This document shows positions 43,958 through 50,113 of a stretch of 50,113 nt of DNA, piece after piece. The stretch is taken from contig JAUNGG010000029.1 in assembly GCA_030524635.1 (NCBI GenBank), positions 1 to 50,113 of the forward strand, in the 5' to 3' direction. Source of the DNA: Lachnospiraceae bacterium (GTDB lineage: Bacteria; Bacillota; Clostridia; Lachnospirales; Lachnospiraceae). The notes beneath the pieces are model-generated. The model made no database searches. It had not been told where the DNA came from and was given only the letters and a program-made list of their open reading frames with translations. Positions within the stretch are counted from its first letter, which is position 1, and the number at the start of each line of letters is the position of its first letter. Both the position numbers and the translations under genes were made by a program.

Positions 43958-44056
43958 TTACGGAAAACCACCAGTAAATTTGCCGTTTCCTATTACAAAA
44001 GACAAACACCAGCAACATTATAAGTAGTTTGAAAGCCAAAAGGAGAATAGAATCAT

Positions 44057-45253
44057 ATGAAAATTTTAGTAGTAAACTGCGGAAGCTCCTCCCTGAAGTA
44101 TCAGCTGATCGATATGGCAGATGAGAGCGTAATTGCAAAGGGCTTATGCGAGAGAATTGGTATCGAGGGCTCTAAGCTGACCCATCAGCCGGCAGGCAAG
44201 GACAAGTACGTAGTAGAGAAGCCAATGCCAAATCACAAGACCGCCATCGAGATGGTTATGGAAGCTCTTCAGGATGCTGAGCACGGCGTTATCGCAAGCA
44301 CCGATGAGATCTCCGCAATCGGCCACCGCGTCCTTCACGGCGGTAAGGTTTACAGCGAGTCTATCGTAGTAGACGACGATGTAAAGCGCGTGATCCGCGA
44401 GTGCTTCGACTTAGGACCTCTGCACAATCCGGCAAACCTGATGGGTATCGAGGCATGCGAGGCCGCTATGCCTGGCAAGCCAAACGTAGCAGTATGGGAT
44501 ACCGGCTTTGGTATGGCTATGCCGGAGAAGGCTTATATGTACGCCATTCCTCATGAGTACTATGAGAAATACAGCATCCGCCGTTACGGCTTCCACGGAA
44601 CCAGCCATATGTTCGTATCCGGCGAAGCAATCAAGTTCGGCGGCTTAGACCCAGAGAACGCAAAGGTTATCGTTTGCCACTTAGGAAATGGCGCCAGCGT
44701 ATCTGCTTCCATCGGCGGCAAGTGCGTAGACACCTCCATGGGCTTAACCCCTCTTGAGGGCCTGATCATGGGCACCAGAAGCGGTGACATCGATCCTGCT
44801 GTTGTACAGTTCATCTGCAATAAGGAAGGCAAAGACGTTAACGAGGTTCTGAATATCCTGAACAAGAAGTCCGGCGTTCTGGGCATGAGCGGCGGCGTAT
44901 CCAGCGACTTCCGTGATATCGAGGCTGCCAAGAGCGAAGGCAACCATCTGGCAGAGGTAGCTCTGGACGCATTCATCTACCGCGTAGCAAAATACATCGG
45001 CGCTTACACCGCAGCTATGAACGGTGTAGATGCCATCGCATTTACCGCAGGTGTAGGTGAGAACGATAAGGCAAGCAGAAAGGCTATCTGCTCCTACTTA
45101 GGCTACTTAGGCGTTGAGATCGACGATGAGGCTAATGACGTAAGAGGAAAGAACGCAGTGATCTCCTCCGCAGACTCTAAGGTTAAGGTTATGCTGATCC
45201 CGACCAACGAGGAGCTGGCTATCGCAAGAGAGACCAAGAGACTGACCGAGTAA
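44057..45253 (+). CDS. ackA: Acetate kinase
   Basis: This 398-residue ASKHA-fold kinase transfers phosphate from acetyl phosphate to ADP. Signatures are VVNCGSSSLKYQLID (3-17), the acetokinase motif YGFHGTSHMFVS, CHLGNGASVSAS, and GVGENDKASRKAIC near the C-terminus. It forms the acetate pathway with pduL immediately upstream. The codon choice here (many GTA, TTA, AAG) matches a highly expressed gene. The start follows AAAGGAG. Confidence 0.96.
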   Translation: MKILVVNCGSSSLKYQLIDMADESVIAKGLCERIGIEGSKLTHQPAGKDKYVVEKPMPNHKTAIEMVMEALQDAEHGVIASTDEISAIGHRVLHGGKVYSESIVVDDDVKRVIRECFDLGPLHNPANLMGIEACEAAMPGKPNVAVWDTGFGMAMPEKAYMYAIPHEYYEKYSIRRYGFHGTSHMFVSGEAIKFGGLDPENAKVIVCHLGNGASVSASIGGKCVDTSMGLTPLEGLIMGTRSGDIDPAVVQFICNKEGKDVNEVLNILNKKSGVLGMSGGVSSDFRDIEAAKSEGNHLAEVALDAFIYRVAKYIGAYTAAMNGVDAIAFTAGVGENDKASRKAICSYLGYLGVEIDDEANDVRGKNAVISSADSKVKVMLIPTNEELAIARETKRLTE

Positions 45254-45266
45254 TTTTAAGGATTCA

Positions 45267-45306
45267 GAAACCGCCGCAGCACAAACAGCATGTGGCGGTT
45301 TCTTTG
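45267..45306 (+). terminator. Terminator of pduL-ackA
   Basis: GAAACCGCCGCA pairs with TGTGGCGGTTTC (one G-T pair) and is followed by TTTG, 13 bases after the ackA stop. Confidence 0.75.
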
Positions 45307-45430
45307 ATACATGTCATTTATGTGCTGCGGCGATTTCCGATGGCTGTTTTTTCGCAGATTTCCCCGCCGTCTGAACTGTTATGAATTACTGGAGTTTTTA
45401 GGAGTTTTTAGGATTTTTGTGAAAATTTTA

Positions 45431-45459
45431 TTGACAAAAAGGGCGCCTGTATGTATAAT
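45431..45459 (+). promoter_or_regulatory. Promoter of yceD-rpmF
   Basis: Consensus TTGACA (45431-45436) and TATAAT (45454-45459) are separated by 17 bp, 30 bases before the yceD start: one of the strongest promoters in the window. Confidence 0.8.
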
Positions 45460-45488
45460 GTTTAAGGTGCGTATTAGGAGTATGTAAT

Positions 45489-46016
45489 ATGCTGATTAAC
45501 TTATCAGAGTTGTTTTCCTGCCAAGGAAAAGTGAAGACCTATACCCAGAATCTTGAGATGGAACAATTTCATGGTCCGGTTGGTGATTATGAGATTGTAA
45601 AGAAGGAGCCGGTGGTGCTTCGCATCACCCATTCCGGCGAGAAGAAGATAACGGTGGAGGGAGAAGCAAGTCTTACACTGCGGATGCCCTGTGACCGATG
45701 TCTGGAGCCGGTGGAGGTACCCTTCCAGCTGTCGATAGAGGAAGAACTGGATATGAACCAGAGCGATGAGGAACGGGTAGAAGCGTTGGATGAACAACCC
45801 TATATAAGCGGTTATTATCTGGATGTAGACCAGTTGGTTGGGAATGAGCTGATGCTGAACCTGCCTATGAAGGTTCTCTGCAGGGAAGACTGTAAGGGGA
45901 TCTGCAATCAGTGCGGGAAGAATCTCAACTATGGGACATGCGACTGCGATCACAGCGTACCGGACCCAAGGATGGCTGCCATCCAGGATATTTTCAAACA
46001 GTTTAAGGAGGTGTAA
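45489..46016 (+). CDS. yceD: YceD family protein (DUF177)
   Basis: This 175-residue protein has CDRCLEPVEVPFQLSIEEEL (about 75-94) and a C-terminal CREDCKGICNQCGKNLNYGTCDC zinc-binding cluster, as in the clostridial DUF177 family. YceD proteins are linked to 23S rRNA accumulation and ribosome assembly and are nearly always followed by rpmF, as here (4 bp gap). The ATG follows TAGGAGTATGTAAT. Confidence 0.92.
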   Translation: MLINLSELFSCQGKVKTYTQNLEMEQFHGPVGDYEIVKKEPVVLRITHSGEKKITVEGEASLTLRMPCDRCLEPVEVPFQLSIEEELDMNQSDEERVEALDEQPYISGYYLDVDQLVGNELMLNLPMKVLCREDCKGICNQCGKNLNYGTCDCDHSVPDPRMAAIQDIFKQFKEV

Positions 46017-46020
46017 AACC

Positions 46021-46200
46021 ATGTCTATCTGTCCAAAGAATAAATCCTCTAAGGCTAGAAGAGATAGCCGTAGAGCTAACTGGAAGATGAGCGCTCCAAA
46101 CCTGGTAAAGTGCTCTAAGTGCGGCGCATTAATGATGCCTCACAGAGTATGCAAGGCTTGCGGCAGCTACAACAAGAAGGAAATCATCAGCGTTGACTAA
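46021..46200 (+). CDS. rpmF: 50S ribosomal protein L32
   Basis: This 59-residue protein has the typical MSICPKNKSSKARRDSRRANWK start and a four-cysteine zinc ribbon (CSKCGALMMPHRVCKACG). It begins 4 bp after yceD, with AAGGAGGTG overlapping the yceD end. This is the zinc-containing form of L32. Confidence 0.97.
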   Translation: MSICPKNKSSKARRDSRRANWKMSAPNLVKCSKCGALMMPHRVCKACGSYNKKEIISVD

Positions 46201-46233
46201 TGATTTGCTTTGCAAAGATGAAAAAGACAGATG

Positions 46234-46265
46234 GCTTCTGGGAGAAATCCCGGGAGCTTTTTGTT
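46234..46265 (+). terminator. Terminator after rpmF
   Basis: GCTTCTGGGA pairs with TCCCGGGAGC (two G-T pairs) around a GAAA loop, followed by TTTTTG and a further T-run. Confidence 0.75.
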
Positions 46266-46370
46266 TTTGGGATTAAATAATTATCATGATGTCTTTCACG
46301 CTTTCTGCGTATCGATTATATTTCCTGACACAATGGACGTATTTTGTGATATGTTCTATCCATAGCAATG

Positions 46371-46474
46371 GTTTTATGGAGCAGTTTCTCTATAAAACCA
46401 GTATTTTATGAAGCAGTTTCTTCCTATTTTATATTGTATGCGTACACGTACAGTATATTTTATGAAGGAACTGT
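46371..46474. repeat. Repeated TTTTATG-RAG-CAGTTTCT modules upstream of the recombinase
   Basis: The 408-bp gap after rpmF has no gene. It holds a hairpin (46371-46398, GTTTTATGGAG/CTCTATAAAAC around CAGTTT). A second copy of the same module (TTTTATGAAGCAGTTTCTT) lies about 35 bp later, and a third, partly inverted relative (TTTTATGAAGGAACTG) beyond it. The second and third form a near-perfect inverted repeat CAGTTTCTTC/GAAGGAACTG enclosing about 40 bp. The role is unknown: recombinase binding or regulator sites are possible. Confidence 0.5.
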
Positions 46475-46508
46475 TTATTTTAATAAGGTATTGCGTGCAA
46501 ATTACGGT

Positions 46509-46564
46509 GAAATGGTTTGACATTTTATGCTGCTCGAAAAATAAACAGGCTGGTGAACCATTTC
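46509..46564. repeat. 9-bp inverted repeat around a TTGACA box before the recombinase
   Basis: GAAATGGTT (46509-46517) and AACCATTTC (46556-46564) are perfect inverted copies 38 bp apart. TTGACA at 46517-46522 lies at the inner edge of the left copy. The right copy ends 43 bases before the recombinase start. It could be an operator controlling the recombinase promoter, or a small site the recombinase itself acts on. Confidence 0.45.
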
Positions 46565-46607
46565 AATAGCGACCTGGTTTGCATTTGAAAGAGAGGAGAA
46601 CATATCT

Positions 46608-47630
46608 ATGGAAAAAATGCGGATGCTGAGCGAATCAATGCTGGAAGATTACCAAACGTATTTAATAGAAGAGGAGAAGAGTCCACTGACGATTGAAAAG
46701 TATATGCGCGATATCCGGAAGTTCTATGCCTTCTGTCAAAGCGGTTTGCGGCAGGAGAGTGAGGAAGGCAGTGAGGGGATGGAAGAAATCCGCAGGAAGG
46801 CGGAAGGTTACTGGAAACGGAATGAAGAAATCGGTAAAGAGATGGGAGAAACTCACGAGGAGATTGAGGAAACGTGTGAGGAGATCCGGGAAAAGGAGAT
46901 CCGGGAAATCAGCAAGCTGACTGTGATCCAGTATAAAGAATGGCTGATGGAGCAGTATATGCCGTCAAGCGTGAATTCTATGCTGGCTGCGCTGAACAAC
47001 TTTTTTGAATTTATGGACTGGCGGGACATTCGGATCAAGTTAGTCCGGCTGCAGCGGCAGATGTTCTGTCCGGAGGAAAAAGAACTGAGCCGGCAGGAAT
47101 ATTTTCGCCTGATTGCAGCAGCAAAGAAAAAAGGCCAGGCCAGGCTCAGCGCTGTGCTCCAGGCAATCTGCGGAACCGGAATCCGGGTCAGCGAACTGAA
47201 TTATATCACAGTAGGGGCAGTAAAGGCAGGAAAGGCCGTGGTGAATTGTAAAGGAAAGACCAGGGTTATTTTGATATCCAGGCAGTTACAGTATATTTTG
47301 ACTTACTATGTTGCAAAGCAGGAAATTAAAAAGGGACCGATTTTCGTGACAAGGAACGGGAAAACGCTGGATCGGAGTAATATCTGGAGAGAGATGAAGC
47401 AGCTCTGCGCGGAGGCAGAGGTGGCGGAGGAGAAAGTGTTTCCCCATAATTTAAGACATTTGTTTGCACGATCTTATTATCAGGTGGAGAAGGATATTGC
47501 GAAGCTGGCTGACATTCTGGGGCACAGCAGCATTGACACAACCCGGATCTATACGATCAGCTCGGGGAAGGAGCAGATGAGGCAGATTGAAACACTGGGG
47601 TTGTGGTGTTGGGAGGAGAGGACAACATAA
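46608..47630 (+). CDS. Tyrosine recombinase/integrase, apparently active
   Basis: This 340-residue tyrosine recombinase has an N-terminal SAM-like core-binding domain (about 5-120) and a catalytic domain (about 155-335). All expected catalytic residues are visible: Arg in GTGIRVSEL, Lys in CKGKTR, HxxR in PHNLRHLF, His in LGHSSIDTT and Tyr in RIYT. The N-terminal domain is interrupted by a very charged Glu/Arg/Lys-rich stretch (about 50-103, with a duplicated EIREKEIRE) predicted helical. The start follows GAGAGGAG. The last codons and the stop lie inside the left 21-bp inverted repeat, and the gene borders a putative invertible segment. I infer it is the invertase for that segment. Confidence 0.88.
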   Translation: MEKMRMLSESMLEDYQTYLIEEEKSPLTIEKYMRDIRKFYAFCQSGLRQESEEGSEGMEEIRRKAEGYWKRNEEIGKEMGETHEEIEETCEEIREKEIREISKLTVIQYKEWLMEQYMPSSVNSMLAALNNFFEFMDWRDIRIKLVRLQRQMFCPEEKELSRQEYFRLIAAAKKKGQARLSAVLQAICGTGIRVSELNYITVGAVKAGKAVVNCKGKTRVILISRQLQYILTYYVAKQEIKKGPIFVTRNGKTLDRSNIWREMKQLCAEAEVAEEKVFPHNLRHLFARSYYQVEKDIAKLADILGHSSIDTTRIYTISSGKEQMRQIETLGLWCWEERTT

Positions 47631-47646
47631 TATTGATTATGTTGTA
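47626..47646 (+). repeat. Left inverted repeat (IRL) of the invertible segment
   Basis: A 21-bp sequence starting CATAATATTG and ending TTATGTTGTA is the exact reverse complement of 48119-48139. It is itself part of a dyad ACAACATAAT-ATTG-ATTATGTTGT (47622-47645), as expected for a tyrosine-recombinase core site with two binding arms. It overlaps the end of the recombinase gene, including its stop codon. Confidence 0.8.
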
Positions 47647-47762
47647 GTGTTCGTTATGTTTGTGATGGATTCCACATTGTGGGTACATATTAATGAAATT
47701 GAATAAAATAAAAAATCGTTGATTTGCGGTTCTGTTGGGATTTTTTACAAAATAATTATTGA

Positions 47763-47933
47763 GATCCTCAGAAAAATAAGAACAAAAAGGAAAGCCATGG
47801 CAGCCGTTCGGGATTCAAGACCGCTTTTGCCAAGACTTTGGACTACTTTTATCCGCATGAAAATCCTTTGAATTCTAATTCAAAGAAGCTACATGATGGT
47901 GAATCTTACAAAAATAAACTATTTTTAAAATGA
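47763..47933 (+). pseudogene. Coding remnant inside the invertible segment
   Basis: A 56-codon frame without a start codon follows a stop. It has the protein-like sequence GFKTAFAKTLDYFYPHENP and then KKLHDGESYKNKLFLK before its stop. It looks like the C-terminal end of a lost gene, but I do not recognise the family. A 20-bp palindrome CTTTGAATT-CT-AATTCAAAG (47866-47885) falls within it. It may equally be chance. Confidence 0.3.
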
Positions 47934-48056
47934 AACGTGGCACATATGCAGGAAGAAATAATTTCTAGGTATGGAATTATAACCCATAATGAGTACGATT
48001 CGAAATGTTTTTTTATTCATTTCATTTCATATTCTAGTAGTTTTATTGGTATGCAA

Positions 48057-48085
48057 TTGAAATTTAACGTTCTGTATGCTACAAT
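48057..48085 (+). promoter_or_regulatory. Outward promoter inside the invertible segment
   Basis: TTGAAA (48057-48062) and TACAAT (48080-48085) are separated by exactly 17 bp, 33 bases before the right inverted repeat. It points to the right, so in the present orientation it could drive the second recombinase gene and perhaps the glycosyltransferase locus. Confidence 0.6.
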
Positions 48086-48118
48086 CCGCAAGAAGTATTA
48101 ATAAATGTCCTAACGATT

Positions 48119-48139
48119 TACAACATAATCAATATTATG
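48119..48139 (-). repeat. Right inverted repeat (IRR) of the invertible segment
   Basis: This is an exact inverted copy of 47626-47646. It lies in a longer dyad with a 3-base bulge: GATTTACAACATAAT on the left side, and ATTATG, CTG, TTGTAAATC on the right. Confidence 0.8.
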
Positions 48140-48385
48140 CTGTTGTAAATCTATAATTCTGAGAATTGCAGAAACAGACAGTGTATCGTCTTGTTATATC
48201 TGTAAATTTGATATCAGCGCATGTGACAAAAGAGAAATAGAAGGTTAAATAATATATTTTATGCGAATAAATCTCTCTTTGAATCATGGGAATCTGCTGA
48301 TTTTGCAGAACAAGGTCTTTGAAGAATGGTGCAGACGATTTCCTAACCTGCAGATGTTATGTTGATCGAAATGTGGAGGTATTGT

Positions 48386-49237
48386 TTGAAAGCAGTAATA
48401 AGAAATTCCAATGTACTGATAGAGGATTTCATCAGAACACAGGTCATTCGGCGAGGCTTGGATGAACGTACTGCCAAGGCTTACCGCTTGGATCTGGAGC
48501 ATTTTTACATATGGTTGGATCAAAATGATATCTCTGATTCGGCATCTGACAAAGAAGGATGGGAGGAGAAGGTAGAAGCATATTTAAGCTACCTTTCCGG
48601 AGAAAAAGGGTTAAGAACCTCGACTATTTTCCGAAAATATCGGGTTTTTGGATACTATCTGTCATACCTGGCACATCAAGGATATATCCAGAAGGGCCGG
48701 CCCCTTAAAAGAATGAAACCAGCAGAAGAGGAACTTCATTCGGACAACCCTTTGACGAAGCAGGAAGTAGATGCCTTTTTCCAGGCAATGGACCGGGAAT
48801 ATGAGGGATTGGACAGCGATTTTCGCAGACGGGTGTGTCTGCGGGACAGGATCATGATGGAGCTGCTTTTCTACCATGGAATTGAGATCAGCGAGCTGCT
48901 TCGGATGGAAACTTCTGATTATGACAGGAAGACTGGTGTGCTTCGGATTCGGCGAAAGAAGGAAAAGGACTGTTCTATCTATTTGTTTTCGCGGATTTTG
49001 AGGGAGCAGATGGAGCAGTGGCTGGCGGAGCATGATTACTTTGAGCATATTGAGGAGTACCAGGGGAGGATGTTTTTATCTAAGCTTGGGAAGCCGCTTT
49101 CTATGAAGATGGTGATTAATGTGTTTGAAAAGTATCGGGTGATGGCTGGGATTGAGAAGGAGTGTACTCCGAAGGATTTGAAAGGGAGTATGGCGGGGTA
49201 TGCGAAAGATGTGGTGAGGGGGATGTGGGCGGAATAA
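48386..49237 (+). CDS. Tyrosine-recombinase-like protein lacking catalytic residues
   Basis: This protein of about 283 residues has the recombinase layout: a SAM-like N-terminal domain (about 5-105, LIEDFIRTQVIRRGLDERTAKAYRLDLEHFYIWL) and a catalytic-domain fold. The first catalytic Arg is replaced (YHGIEISELLRME where active enzymes have GxRxSEL). The HxxR motif region reads CTPKDLKGSMAGYA. The GH and final Tyr motifs are absent because the protein ends there, about 40-50 residues short. It is therefore unlikely to cut DNA. It could be a DNA-binding partner or regulator. The start is probably TTG 48386, six bases after GGAGG. ATG 48359 has no site. It lies downstream of the invertible promoter. 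Confidence 0.75.
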   Translation: MKAVIRNSNVLIEDFIRTQVIRRGLDERTAKAYRLDLEHFYIWLDQNDISDSASDKEGWEEKVEAYLSYLSGEKGLRTSTIFRKYRVFGYYLSYLAHQGYIQKGRPLKRMKPAEEELHSDNPLTKQEVDAFFQAMDREYEGLDSDFRRRVCLRDRIMMELLFYHGIEISELLRMETSDYDRKTGVLRIRRKKEKDCSIYLFSRILREQMEQWLAEHDYFEHIEEYQGRMFLSKLGKPLSMKMVINVFEKYRVMAGIEKECTPKDLKGSMAGYAKDVVRGMWAE

Positions 49238-49342
49238 AAAGATAGTTTGATAGTAGCATTATTTAATGTCTACCCGTAGTTTTCAGTTGAGTTTTGATGG
49301 GGTATGGTGACAGAAATTATCATTGGCACTGGCGGTCAGATT

Positions 49343-49560
49343 CTATTGTGCAAACGAAAATTATTGCAGACGATTTGTGGTGCTGATACTTACATTTTTA
49401 CACGAAATTTCGGGTGAACATTGAAATTTAAGTTAAGACTGATAAATGAATTTGACATTGCGAAAAAGCTATTTAGCAAACGAAAATTCGTGTCGTGGGT
49501 TGCGGATACTGATAATTACATTTTTAAGCGGAACTTCGGGTGACATTGAAATTTGAGTTA
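49343..49560. repeat. Two imperfect direct repeats of about 93 bp
   Basis: Copy 1 is 49343-49435 and copy 2 is 49469-49560, in the 502-bp gap before the glycosyltransferase gene. Both start CTATT, two bases, GCAAACGAAAATT. They share TTACATTTTTA, then TTCGGGTGA, CATTGAAATTT and AGTTA, with about three-quarters identity. No gene is seen in 49238-49739. They may be a duplicated regulatory or recombination region. Confidence 0.6.
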
Positions 49561-49631
49561 TTGCCAATAGATTAAGTAAAGAGAAACGGGTGCAGATGAA
49601 ATTATCAGTTTGAGAAATAAATAGCATGACA

Positions 49632-49667
49632 GGTTCACTTGAAAGCGTTCAGTGAAGAATGAGAACC
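49632..49667 (+). promoter_or_regulatory. Hairpin in the leader of the polysaccharide locus
   Basis: GGTTC (49632-49636) pairs with GAACC (49663-49667), enclosing TCACT-T-GAA/TTC-AGTGA around AGCG. No T-run follows. It lies 72 bases before the glycosyltransferase. A structured leader at this place could be a control or antitermination element. Confidence 0.4.
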
Positions 49668-49739
49668 ACATTTGATATAGAAGGAATTTTTGCAAATAAA
49701 CATGTGAATTTTGAGGAATTAAAAAGGAGTGCGCAAAAG

Positions 49740-50113
49740 ATGAACGATAAATTGAATATTGCAATGCTGGGTCATAAGCGCATTCCATCAAGGGAAGGCG
49801 GAATTGAGATTGTAGTAGAGGAACTCTCTACTCGTATGGTTGAAGTTGGCCATTCTGTTACTTGCTACAACCGGTCAGGACATCATGTGAGTGGAAAAGA
49901 ATTTGATGGAGGTTCTCTTAAAGAATATAAGGGCGTAAAGCTAAAATCGCTTTTTACCATCAATCGAAAGGGTCTTGCTGCAATGACCTCCTCCTTCTTT
50001 GGAGCAATCTGTGCCACTTTTGGAAGGCACAATGTGATTCATTTTCATGCAGAAGGCCCTTGTGCTATGCTTTGGCTTCCGAAATTGTTCGGCAAACGGT
50101 GTATTGCAACGAT
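49740..50113 (+). CDS. Glycosyltransferase family 4, DUF1972-type N-terminus (partial)
   Basis: The first 124 residues are present and the rest lies beyond the window. NIAMLGHKRIPSREGGIEIVVEELSTRMVEVGHSVTCYNRSG matches the start of DUF1972/GT4 enzymes such as capsular rhamnosyl- or glucosyltransferases (the usual pattern is GTRGIPARYGGFE). FHAEGPCAMLWLPKLFGKRCIAT follows the family's GPA-type segment. It probably adds a sugar in exopolysaccharide or capsule synthesis on the cytoplasmic face of the membrane. The ATG follows AAAAAGGAGTG. It is likely the first gene of a polysaccharide cluster downstream of the invertible promoter. Confidence 0.87.
   Translation, partial: MNDKLNIAMLGHKRIPSREGGIEIVVEELSTRMVEVGHSVTCYNRSGHHVSGKEFDGGSLKEYKGVKLKSLFTINRKGLAAMTSSFFGAICATFGRHNVIHFHAEGPCAMLWLPKLFGKRCIAT

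Larger units (their letters stand above)
47626..48139. mobile_element. Putative invertible DNA segment (promoter switch)
   Basis: 514 bp are bounded by perfect 21-bp inverted repeats, with 472 bp between them. The segment carries no complete gene. It contains a coding remnant (47763-47933) and, near the right end, a promoter that points outward toward the dead recombinase and the polysaccharide gene. Recombination between the repeats by the adjacent recombinase would turn that promoter toward the end of the recombinase gene. The repeats and promoter are seen directly. Inversion is inferred from architecture. Bases 48140-48385 right of the segment hold no gene. Confidence 0.68.

Noticed and set aside
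49329..49338. ops/JUMPstart-like GGCGGT sequence upstream of the glycosyltransferase
   Set aside because: Only six bases match, and RfaH/ops control is an enterobacterial system not expected in Clostridia.

Overview
The window looks like chromosome from an anaerobic Firmicute of the Lachnospiraceae (Clostridium cluster XIVa) type. The reasons are a GH31 alpha-glucosidase of the Blautia/Ruminococcus obeum kind, a feoA-feoA-feoB-Cys-rich-protein cluster, a pduL-ackA acetate pair, an azlCD pair, strong AAGGAGG-type ribosome binding sites and sigma-A promoters. The species cannot be fixed from this sequence. Most of the window is gene-dense and ordinary. The last 4 kb (about 46.2-50.1 kb) is more AT-rich, gene-poor and of variable character.

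Layout. 0-5 kb: a partial tRNA-Gly, a decayed PP2C phosphatase next to an intact RsbW-like kinase gene, a GH31 glucosidase and an AraC regulator. 4.3-10.6 kb: an alpha-galactoside (raffinose-type) uptake locus, with a divergent AraC regulator, a lipoprotein binding protein, two permeases and a GH36 alpha-galactosidase. 10.8-21.8 kb: azlCD, topoisomerase IV (parE-parC), asd, galM, topB and a left-handed beta-helix protein. 21.9-26.6 kb: a lipoprotein and the ferrous-iron cluster with a short Fur-like protein. 26.7-30.6 kb: acyP, a LysR and a MerR regulator, a secreted or anchored nuclease, a broken MATE transporter and tRNA-Leu. 30.8-35.5 kb: a zinc-finger membrane protein, polA, a small protein, mpg and coaE. 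35.6-36.0 kb: a noncoding transcript unit. 36.1-46.2 kb: walJ-like, ACT, DUF711, phosphatase, methyltransferase, BI-1, tmcAL, pduL-ackA and yceD-rpmF. 46.6-50.1 kb: two tyrosine-recombinase genes and the start of a polysaccharide glycosyltransferase gene.

Two features stand out. First, 35588-35955 has its own promoter and terminator and encodes no protein. It consists of nine consecutive H-type pseudoknots of about 30 nt each. In every unit both helices can form although their sequences differ, and an A-rich third loop is kept. I do not recognise this RNA. Second, a perfect 21-bp inverted repeat (47626-47646 and 48119-48139) encloses about 470 bp between an apparently active tyrosine recombinase and a second recombinase that lacks catalytic residues. 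The enclosed DNA carries a good promoter (TTGAAA, 17 bp, TACAAT) pointing toward the second recombinase and the polysaccharide locus. This is the architecture of a phase-variable, invertible promoter.

Smaller signals include a two-hairpin leader that occurs before both msmF and polA with compensating stem changes, a repeated GTTAGA-N4-TCTAAC operator in the feo cluster, and a long inverted repeat between the divergent msmR and msmE genes. No search or folding program was run. Family names rest on motifs and remembered family features.
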